Below, one piece after another: positions 14,619-19,174 of a stretch of 24,647 nucleotides of DNA. This stretch comes from Scatosoma sp045632625 (GTDB lineage Bacteria; Bacillota; Clostridia; Christensenellales; Borkfalkiaceae), in the NCBI GenBank assembly GCA_045632625.1, contig JAZQWZ010000068.1, positions 1 through 24,647 of the forward strand, in the 5' to 3' direction. The notes beneath the pieces were generated by a model, which searched no databases, had not been told where the DNA came from, and saw only the letters and a program-made list of their open reading frames with translations. The number at the start of each line of letters is the position of its first letter. Position 1 is the first letter of the stretch. The position numbers and the translations under genes are program-made.

Positions 14619-14936
14619 TTAATTTCTCTTTAAATAACTTTCTAAAATGTTTTGGATAAAATCGTCCGCGATTCCCGACGTTGGGGATTGCGGATTTTTT
14701 TGCGTGGTTTGCCGTTCTGATTGCTTTTCTTGATGATCGTTTGGCGAAGTTTGCTTTTGTTTGGACGCGTTGGTGTTGCTGAACGAAGAAAACGTTTGCG
14801 TGAATTTGGATAAATCGTTTAAAAAAGATAGCATTTGCTCAGAATTCTTTAATTGCCCCATGAGCGGTTTTACACTTTCGGCAAATTGCGGATTTTGTGA
14901 AAGATAATACATAAGCACAAGCATAAAAATTTCCAT
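14619..14936 (-). CDS. Small protein with N-terminal hydrophobic segment, unknown function
   Basis: From ATG 14936 the protein has 105 residues; an ATG at 14924 and a TTG at 14960 are alternatives and no good ribosome site decides between them. It begins with a short hydrophobic stretch (MEIFMLVLMYYL), has an amphipathic helical region at about 14-50, a Gln/Ser/Thr/Lys-rich disordered stretch at about 52-86 and a short C-terminal helix (IADDFIQNILESYLKRN). Its stop lies one base from the stop of the convergent SDR gene. A plus-strand intrinsic terminator (14665-14701) is embedded in the part encoding the disordered stretch. I do not recognise the family; protein-like composition supports a real gene. 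Confidence 0.6.
   Translation of the reverse strand: MEIFMLVLMYYLSQNPQFAESVKPLMGQLKNSEQMLSFLNDLSKFTQTFSSFSNTNASKQKQTSPNDHQEKQSERQTTQKNPQSPTSGIADDFIQNILESYLKRN
14665..14701 (+). terminator. Intrinsic terminator of the clpC-aro-SDR run, lying inside the convergent gene
   Basis: TCCGCGATTCCC (14665-14676) pairs over all 12 positions, with two G-T pairs, with GGGGATTGCGGA (14683-14694) across a 6-base loop, followed by seven T (14695-14701). It begins 48 bases after the SDR stop and works on the plus strand, although the DNA also encodes the C-terminal third of the minus-strand gene 14619-14936. Confidence 0.85.
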
Positions 14937-15025
14937 AATATAGTATATGAAAGTAACCAAACGGTTGTGCGTGGAATACTATATACAAAGGCGCAAGCCA
15001 ACAATAAAAAGCAAGGGGGACGGTT
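14937..15025. promoter_or_regulatory. Divergent intergenic region between two small genes
   Basis: This 89-base AT-rich gap separates the start of the minus-strand gene (14936) from the plus-strand gene (15026). It holds GAATACTATAT (14974-14984) on the plus strand and the related ATACTATATT on the minus strand (14948 to 14939), each upstream of a start codon in its own direction. I find no matching TTGACA-like -35, so the sigma factor is open. Confidence 0.35.
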
Positions 15026-15313
15026 ATGAAAACGTTTAAGCAGTATGTCAACAACAAAGATGCGCAGGGGGCGCAAGGGGAATACGTGCCGTCGGATGCA
15101 GAACGGCTGACAAAACAAATTGCGGCGGCGTACAATGGAAAAAGCAATGCGGATATGTGGCGCAATATTGTTGCAGAAGCGGAAAAAAGCCGTCGGGCAG
15201 GCACACTGAGCGACGAGGAGATAGACACCTTTTATTTAGCATTTTCGCCTATGCTTGACAGTGCACAACATAAAAAATTGAAAGCCATTGTCGAGAAATT
15301 AAAGAAAATGTAG
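15026..15313 (+). CDS. Small helical protein, unknown function
   Basis: The protein has 95 residues, with a strong ribosome site AAGGGGGA (15012-15020 region) before ATG 15026. After a polar N terminus it is charged and helical, with a central stretch NADMWRNIVAEAEKSRR and a conserved-looking C-terminal block (LSDEEIDTFYLAFSPMLD, then LKAIVEKLKKM). There is no signal peptide or membrane segment, so it is probably cytoplasmic. It is divergent from the small membrane-linked gene at 14936 and convergent with the desulfurase gene. I cannot name a function. Confidence 0.75.
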   Translation: MKTFKQYVNNKDAQGAQGEYVPSDAERLTKQIAAAYNGKSNADMWRNIVAEAEKSRRAGTLSDEEIDTFYLAFSPMLDSAQHKKLKAIVEKLKKM

Positions 15314-15342
15314 CCACCATGTACGAGATAAAACAAAATCTA

Positions 15343-16458
15343 TTACATAGTTTGCAGTGCGGACAGCATGCGATCGATTTCCGCTTTGCTGTTAAAATGC
15401 GAAAAAGACGCGCGAACCAAACCGCTATCAAGCGTGGTTAAAGCTTCGTGCATAAATGGCGCGCAATGCAAGCCGCCGCGCACGGCAATACCATGTTTTA
15501 CGGATAGAAGTTCCGCTATTTGCTCAGAGGGCATACGCTTGTGCGCAAACGCCACGATACCGCAGACGTTGGGCTGAGAATATACCTTGTATGCGGAAAT
15601 AGCGGAAAGGTAATGTATGCAATACGCCGTTAAATCCAGCAGTTGTTCTTGCAGGGCGGGCAGTATTGCTTGCAACCAACGCACGCCTTCCATCATCGAA
15701 ACGATAGCGGGGAAATTGAGCGTGCCCGCCTCTAAGGCGTCGGGATAAAAATCGGGCATATCCGTGGAAACGCTGATAGAGCCTGTGCCGCCGTATAAAA
15801 TGGGGGCTGGTTGGACTTGGTCGGAAAAAAGTAACGCGCCGCTGCCTTGTATGCCCATCAGTCCTTTATGCCCTGCAAGGGTAAGCAAATCGATGCCTTG
15901 CTCTTGCATACGGAGCTGAATGTGTCCGCCGCCTTGCGCGCCGTCGCAAAGCAGTAAAACGTTTTTGGGCAGTGCCTTTTTGATGGCGGAAATAGGCGGC
16001 GTTGCGCCCGTTACGTTGGAGGCGGCGGTAACGGCGACTAAGCGTGTGTTTTCACGAAGGCAAGCCGTGATATTTTCTGGGGTTACGTTGCCGTCCTTTG
16101 AAAGTGCGCAAACGGTGTATTCGATAACACCTTTTTTTTGTAACATAGCAAGCGGGCGGAGTATAGAATTGTGTTCCATGGGCGTGATAACCACGTGGTC
16201 GCCTGGGTTTAAAGTGCCTAGCAAGGCGATATTCAGCGCTTCCGTGCAGTTTTTGGTGAAAACTACGCGGTCAAATCCGTAGCCGTTAAAAAATACGTTT
16301 AGCGTATCGCGAGCGTCTTGTACCGTTTGCGCGCAGGCAAGTGCTAGCTTGTGTCCGCTGCGGCCGGGGTTGGCGCAAACCTTTATAGCGGAATGTACTG
16401 CGGAAATAACGCTGTCGGGTTTTCTGCCGCCAGATGCGGCGTTGTCGAAATAAATCAT
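15343..16458 (-). CDS. Class V aminotransferase-fold cysteine desulfurase-like enzyme
   Basis: The start is ATG 16458, preceded by GAGAGGTG, giving 371 residues; a 17-residue upstream extension lacks a ribosome site. It is a PLP enzyme of the NifS/SufS/Csd fold: IYFDNAASGGRKP at the N terminus, VVFTKNCTEALNIAL, HNSILRPL, VTAASNVTGA, the PLP Asp in LLCDGAQGGGHI, the Schiff-base Lys in LAGHKGLMG, EAGTLNFPAI, and RGGLHCAPFMHEAL, which contains the Cys at the desulfurase nucleophile position. It should release sulfur (or selenium) from cysteine (selenocysteine). It is divergently paired with a DUF3343 gene, a pairing seen in clostridia that suggests sulfur or selenium transfer. No isc/suf scaffold gene is nearby. 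Confidence 0.9.
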   Translation of the reverse strand: MIYFDNAASGGRKPDSVISAVHSAIKVCANPGRSGHKLALACAQTVQDARDTLNVFFNGYGFDRVVFTKNCTEALNIALLGTLNPGDHVVITPMEHNSILRPLAMLQKKGVIEYTVCALSKDGNVTPENITACLRENTRLVAVTAASNVTGATPPISAIKKALPKNVLLLCDGAQGGGHIQLRMQEQGIDLLTLAGHKGLMGIQGSGALLFSDQVQPAPILYGGTGSISVSTDMPDFYPDALEAGTLNFPAIVSMMEGVRWLQAILPALQEQLLDLTAYCIHYLSAISAYKVYSQPNVCGIVAFAHKRMPSEQIAELLSVKHGIAVRGGLHCAPFMHEALTTLDSGLVRASFSHFNSKAEIDRMLSALQTM

Positions 16459-16476
16459 GTATGCACCTCTCAATAC

Positions 16477-16501
16477 GAATATTACATACAATATAGTATT
16501 C
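16477..16501. promoter_or_regulatory. Imperfect palindrome in the divergent desulfurase/DUF3343 promoter region
   Basis: GAATATTA (16477-16484) and TAGTATTC (16494-16501) are inverted repeats with 7 of 8 matches around a 9-base centre (CATACAATA). The element sits in the 66-base gap between the two divergent start codons (16458 and 16525), so a single regulator could act on both. Read on the minus strand, TTGAGA followed 15 bases later by TAATAT is a possible promoter for the desulfurase. Confidence 0.4.
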
Positions 16502-16524
16502 TCAAACAAAGGGGTGTATGACTT

Positions 16525-16788
16525 ATGATGATTTTAGCAGTATTTCGCTCGCGCGCGCATAGCTTGGAGTATTTACGGCGGTTGAACGAGCTTGGCGTAG
16601 CGGCAACGGCAGCGCCGACGCCTAAGGAAGCGAAAATCGGCTGCGGCTTGTGCGTGCGCTTTGACGCGCGGTATTTTGTTCGCGCAAAGGCGGTGTTGAA
16701 AGTGGGGGGATATAGCTCGTTTAAGGGCTTTTATAAAACGGAGTTTGTCAACGGGTATACGTCCATAACGCCCTATTACGGGCAATAG
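16525..16788 (+). CDS. DUF3343 protein, putative sulfur/selenium carrier
   Basis: The 87-residue protein follows GGGGTG (16511-16516) at 8 bases. It has the DUF3343 pattern: an N-terminal strand-helix (ILAVFRSRAHSLEYLRRL), ATAAPTPKEAKIGCGLCVRF with a CxxC-type pair (GCGLC), then FVRAKAVLKVGGYSSFKGFY. Pfam treats this family as TusA-like putative Se/S carriers; that role is established only by similarity and context. Its divergent neighbour, a cysteine desulfurase-like enzyme, would be the natural sulfur donor. Confidence 0.8.
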   Translation: MMILAVFRSRAHSLEYLRRLNELGVAATAAPTPKEAKIGCGLCVRFDARYFVRAKAVLKVGGYSSFKGFYKTEFVNGYTSITPYYGQ

Positions 16789-16821
16789 TAAAGGAAAACT
16801 TGATAAAAATAGTGTAACCGC

Positions 16822-16850
16822 TTGCAAAAAAAGTAAAAAAGTGCTATACT
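16822..16850 (+). promoter_or_regulatory. Sigma-A promoter of nth, predicting a nearly leaderless mRNA
   Basis: TTGCAA (16822-16827), a 17-base spacer and TATACT (16845-16850) with a TGC extension form a strong extended -10 promoter. The expected start point is about 16857, three bases before the nth ATG at 16860, which has no ribosome site. Confidence 0.8.
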
Positions 16851-16859
16851 CAAAGCACT
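16840..16859. promoter_or_regulatory. Inverted repeat overlapping the nth -10 box
   Basis: AGTGCT (16840-16845) and AGCACT (16854-16859) are perfect 6-bp inverted repeats 8 bases apart, covering the -10 element and start point. This is a typical position for a repressor operator, but the arms are short and chance cannot be excluded. Confidence 0.35.
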
Positions 16860-17495
16860 ATGAATAAACAACAAAAGCAAACGGCGCTTGCCGAACTGGG
16901 GAAATTGTATTATGGCGCAAAGCCTGCGTTATTGTATAGCAGTCCATACGAATTGTTGGTGGCGGTAATTTTATCCGCACAATGCACGGACGAACGCGTA
17001 AACAAGGTGACACGCGTTTTATTTGAGAAGCACAACACGCCCGAGAGTATGCTGACACTTTCGCAAACGGAGCTAGAAAAATATATCTTTTCCTGTGGGT
17101 TTTACCGCATGAAAGCACAGCATATTTTATCGGCTTCGCGGGATATTATCGAAAAATTTAACGGCGAAGTGCCGTCTGCCGTGGAGCAACTGATGTCGCT
17201 TGCGGGCGTGGGGAAAAAGACGGCGAACGTGGTGTATGCGGTAGCGTTCGGCGGGGACGCGATAGCCGTGGATACGCACGTGTTCCGTGTGAGTAATCGC
17301 TTGGGGCTTGCCAAAGGTAAAACACCGTTAGAGGTGGAGGCGGACTTGAATAAAGCCATTCCCAAAAGCGATTGGTCGAGCGCGCATCACTGGCTGATTT
17401 GGCACGGAAGAAAAGTATGTCATTCGCAAAAACCCGATTGTGAAAATTGTACGCTTTCGTCTGTTTGTGATTTTTATAAGAAGTATAAAAAATAG
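16860..17495 (+). CDS. nth: Endonuclease III (DNA glycosylase/AP lyase)
   Basis: This base-excision repair enzyme removes oxidised pyrimidines. The 211 residues align along their whole length with the Nth family: SSPYELLVAVILSAQCTD, the helix-hairpin-helix LAGVGKKTANVV with the catalytic Lys (second K), the catalytic Asp in IAVDTHVFRVSNRLG, HHWLIWHGRKVC, and the [4Fe-4S] ligands C-x6-C-x2-C-x5-C at about 187-203. The start must be 16860, since the N-terminal helix would be lost with any later start. No ribosome site precedes it and the promoter lies directly upstream, so translation is predicted to be leaderless or nearly so. Confidence 0.96.
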   Translation: MNKQQKQTALAELGKLYYGAKPALLYSSPYELLVAVILSAQCTDERVNKVTRVLFEKHNTPESMLTLSQTELEKYIFSCGFYRMKAQHILSASRDIIEKFNGEVPSAVEQLMSLAGVGKKTANVVYAVAFGGDAIAVDTHVFRVSNRLGLAKGKTPLEVEADLNKAIPKSDWSSAHHWLIWHGRKVCHSQKPDCENCTLSSVCDFYKKYKK

Positions 17496-17503
17496 GAATA
17501 AAA

Positions 17504-17550
17504 CTCTCTCGGTTTTGTAATACTAAAAGAAAAACGGGGGAGATTTTTTT
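17504..17550 (+). terminator. Terminator-like hairpin after nth that contains the next gene's ribosome site
   Basis: CTCTCTC-G-GTTTT (17504-17516) pairs with AAAACGGGGGAG (17531-17542): 12 pairs including two G-T, with one bulged G at 17511, across a 14-base loop. Two bases later comes a run of seven T (17544-17550), directly followed by ATG 17551. It looks like an intrinsic terminator for nth, but GGGGGAG in its 3' arm is also the only ribosome site for the next gene. Confidence 0.6.
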
Positions 17551-17817
17551 ATGCGAAACGAAGAATGGATGCAAATGGAAAAGCAAGCGTTGGAGCGCCT
17601 TAGCGAAGCGGAGGATTTGGCGGAAAAGAAGATGAAAATTTACGCGCGGCTGTTGACGGACGCGGCACTTGCGGAAGATATGGAATCGCTCGCGGTGAAA
17701 CATGCAGAAAGAAAAACCACGTTGAAAAGTTTGGCTTGCGGAAAGAACGAAAAATGCGAAAAACGCAAAAAGGACGTGGACAGGTACGAAGTGAATGGGC
17801 AGGAGGAAGAAGAATGA
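17551..17817 (+). CDS. Small charged helical protein, unknown function
   Basis: The protein has 88 residues, starting at ATG 17551 after GGGGGAG (17536-17542, spacing 8). It is predicted almost wholly helical, with two helices around MEKQALERLSEAEDLAEKKM and LLTDAALAEDMESLAVKHAE, then a Cys/Lys-rich charged tail (CGKNEKCEKRKK) ending in acidic residues. The two-helix pattern with regularly spaced Glu and His recalls small ferritin-like or spore-coat (CotF-type) proteins, but there is not enough to name it. Its TGA overlaps the next start as ATGA. Confidence 0.65.
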   Translation: MRNEEWMQMEKQALERLSEAEDLAEKKMKIYARLLTDAALAEDMESLAVKHAERKTTLKSLACGKNEKCEKRKKDVDRYEVNGQEEEE

Positions 17818-18032
17818 AACTGGAAAAACGAGAGATTACGCTCAACGAATTTGACAGCTTGCGCGACGCGCTGTATATGCAAAAAATGCTGATGATGGAA
17901 TACCAACAAGCGCTTTTTTGCGTATGGAGAAAGGAAGCGCGCGATCGAGTGATTTGCTTGTTACAAGAAACGGCGCAGGACGCGTTGTTTTTGCAGGATT
18001 TAATGCAAGGCTCGGCGATAGAAAACAAATAA
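17814..18032 (+). CDS. Small helical protein, possibly a CotF-like spore-coat type
   Basis: I chose ATG 17814 because AGGAGG (17801-17806) lies 7 bases upstream and the start overlaps the preceding stop as ATGA; an open extension to 17736 has no good site and would overlap the neighbour heavily. The 72 residues form two helices: SLRDALYMQKMLMMEYQQAL, and RDRVICLLQETAQDALFLQD. The spacing of QK, Y, R and LL-E resembles the helical coat protein CotF family, but it is half the usual size, so this is a weak suggestion. It is probably co-expressed with the gene at 17551; a terminator follows. Confidence 0.6.
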   Translation: MKLEKREITLNEFDSLRDALYMQKMLMMEYQQALFCVWRKEARDRVICLLQETAQDALFLQDLMQGSAIENK

Positions 18033-18048
18033 TGTAAAAGCTGGAAAG

Positions 18049-18088
18049 AAAAAACGCAAAACGCTTATCGCGAAATTGCGTTTTTTTT
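18049..18088 (+). terminator. Intrinsic terminator after the small helical genes
   Basis: AAAAAACGCAA (18049-18059) pairs over 11 bp with TTGCGTTTTTT (18076-18086) around a 16-base loop, and the T-tract continues to 18088. The A-rich 5' arm could let it act on the minus strand too, but there is no minus-strand gene nearby. Confidence 0.85.
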
Positions 18089-18098
18089 GTTGCAACTA

Positions 18099-18128
18099 TT
18101 GACAAACCAAGCGTCTATATTATATAAT
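18099..18128 (+). promoter_or_regulatory. Consensus sigma-A promoter of mscL
   Basis: TTGACA (18099-18104) and TATAAT (18123-18128) are both perfect consensus hexamers with an 18-base spacer. The predicted start point is near 18135, leaving a leader of about 52 bases. Confidence 0.85.
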
Positions 18129-18137
18129 AAAGTTAAA

Positions 18138-18159
18138 GATGCGTGGGAAACCACGGATC
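18138..18159 (+). promoter_or_regulatory. GNRA-tetraloop hairpin at the 5' end of the mscL mRNA
   Basis: CGTGG (18142-18146), the tetraloop GAAA and CCACG (18151-18155) form a perfect stem; GAT (18138-18140) and ATC (18157-18159) extend it across a G-G mismatch. It lies within a few bases of the predicted 5' end and about 10 bases before the ribosome site. A role in mRNA stability is the simplest reading. Confidence 0.5.
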
Positions 18160-18186
18160 AAACAAAAGAAAGGAAGTGAACGAATT

Positions 18187-18825
18187 ATGGAAAAGAAAAA
18201 AGGGTGCTTGAAACGTTTTTTTGGGGAATTTAAGAAGTTTATCACACGCGGCAACGTGTTGGATATGTCCGTCGGTATCGTTGTCGGCGGTGCGTTTACG
18301 GCGATTGTAAACGGGCTTAGCAACTATATTTTAAAACCCCTGGTCAACTGGTTGATCGCCGTAATCGTTGGGAAGGACGGTTTGGAAGGCGCGGTTACCA
18401 TTTTGGGCACGCCTGCCTATTTAGAAGACGGGGTAACGGTGGATTTGGCAAACTCCATTTATATTGACTGGGGCGCGTTTATTTCTTCGATTATCAATTT
18501 CTTAATTATTGCGTTTGCGCTGTTTGTAATTATCAAAATTATCAATGGCGTGGCGGACGCGCAACAAAGAGCGTTGGAAGGCTTGGAACTTAGCGATAAA
18601 AAAGCGGTTGCAAAAATTCGTATAGAACAAAGAGTTTCTAAAAAACAAGCGATAGCTATCTACGAAGAACAAAAAGCGGCTTTGAAAGCGAAAAAGCAAG
18701 CGGAAGAAGAAGCGGCTAAGCAAAAGGCGGCAGCGGAAGCGGCTTTGGCGGAAGAAAAAGCTATGGCGAATACCCGTCTCTTGGAAGAAATTAGGGATTT
18801 GCTGAAAAAGCAAAGTGAAAAATAA
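18187..18825 (+). CDS. mscL: Large-conductance mechanosensitive channel MscL with extended C-terminal coiled coil
   Basis: MscL forms a pentameric membrane pore that opens under hypo-osmotic stress. The start is ATG 18187, after AGGAAGTGA (18171-18179); upstream in-frame ATG 18139 lacks a site. Of 212 residues, the N-terminal helix (FFGEFKKFITRGNVLDMSVG), TM1 (about 24-58), the periplasmic loop with TPAYLEDG and TM2 (about 94-120) match the family. Typical MscL ends near 130-150 residues. Here the cytoplasmic part continues to 212 with an Ala/Lys/Glu-rich helix (about 150-192) and the normal final helix RLLEEIRDLLKKQ, so the tail bundle is about 60 residues longer than usual. It has its own promoter and no terminator before the T-box. 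Confidence 0.95.
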   Translation: MEKKKGCLKRFFGEFKKFITRGNVLDMSVGIVVGGAFTAIVNGLSNYILKPLVNWLIAVIVGKDGLEGAVTILGTPAYLEDGVTVDLANSIYIDWGAFISSIINFLIIAFALFVIIKIINGVADAQQRALEGLELSDKKAVAKIRIEQRVSKKQAIAIYEEQKAALKAKKQAEEEAAKQKAAAEAALAEEKAMANTRLLEEIRDLLKKQSEK

Positions 18826-18835
18826 GAAAAATCAT

Positions 18836-18864
18836 TTGACTTTTCTTTTAGAAAAGGGTATAAT
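18836..18864 (+). promoter_or_regulatory. Sigma-A promoter of the pheST operon
   Basis: TTGACT (18836-18841), a 17-base spacer and TATAAT (18859-18864). The predicted start is about 18871, immediately ahead of the T-box leader. The spacer contains a 6-bp inverted repeat (CTTTTC/GAAAAG, 18840-18856), which may be chance. Confidence 0.88.
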
Positions 18865-18890
18865 ACTTTTATAAAATAAATAAAGGCGAG

Positions 18891-19137
18891 GAAAAAGCGG
18901 GTGTTTTTTAACGCCGTCTTGATCAGAGAGCGCGTTCGTAGGCTGAAAGACGCGTAAAGACGAAAAAAATTGCCCTTTCACTTTGGAGCCGTTCCCTTGA
19001 AAGAAACAGTAGGGGGAAACGTAAGTGCGTGGCGTAACGACGCAAAATAAGACGCGGATTTTTTCCGTGTGAACGCAGGTGGTACCGCGAAATCTATTCG
19101 CCCTGCGCGCTTGATATGGCGCGCAGGGCGGTTTTTA
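18891..19137 (+). ncRNA. T-box riboswitch, tRNA-Phe specific, upstream of pheS
   Basis: The leader carries the hallmark AGGTGGTACCGCG (19077-19089). Upstream, Stem I shows GAGAGC, and the characteristic ACTTTGGAGCC is preceded by TTC (18977-18979), the expected specifier codon for phenylalanine. Short stems II and III follow (TGCGT/ACGCA, 19026-19044; ACGCGGA/TCCGTGT, about 19052-19070). The antiterminator pairs CGCAGG (19074-19079) with CCTGCG (19102-19107). The bulge TGGT fits the discriminator A of tRNA-Phe. Uncharged tRNA-Phe should stabilise the antiterminator and allow expression of pheS-pheT and probably truB-ribF. The outer boundary of Stem I is approximate. Confidence 0.95.
19099..19136 (+). 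terminator. Regulated terminator of the Phe T-box
   Basis: CGCCCTGCGCGC (19099-19110) pairs over 12 bp with GCGCGCAGGGCG (19119-19130), followed by GTTTTT. The 5' arm overlaps the antiterminator 3' strand (19102-19107), so the two structures exclude each other. Confidence 0.95.
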
Positions 19138-19174
19138 TAACAAAGTAAATCAACGCGAAGGAGAATAAGCGATT

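Noticed and set aside
15183..15210. Minus-strand terminator for the desulfurase gene
   Set aside because: A six-T run exists on the minus strand, but the stem before it is only 3 bp, and it is 130 or more bases past the stop inside another gene.
16485..16493. CATACAATA as a sporulation sigma-E/K -10 box before the DUF3343 gene
   Set aside because: The hexamer pattern fits CATANNNTA, but no suitable -35 lies 14 to 16 bases upstream, so I list only the palindrome.
16770..16783. GCCC/GGGC hairpin at the end of the DUF3343 gene as a terminator
   Set aside because: The stem is only 4 bp, lies within the coding region and has no T-run on either strand.
16840..16859. CIRCE heat-shock operator at nth
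   Set aside because: CIRCE reads GCACTC-N9-GAGTGC; here the arms are in the opposite order (AGTGCT then AGCACT) and too short.
17736..17813. Upstream extension of the small gene at 17814
   Set aside because: The extension overlaps the preceding gene over its whole length and its basic translation looks like out-of-frame sequence; AGGAGG precedes ATG 17814.
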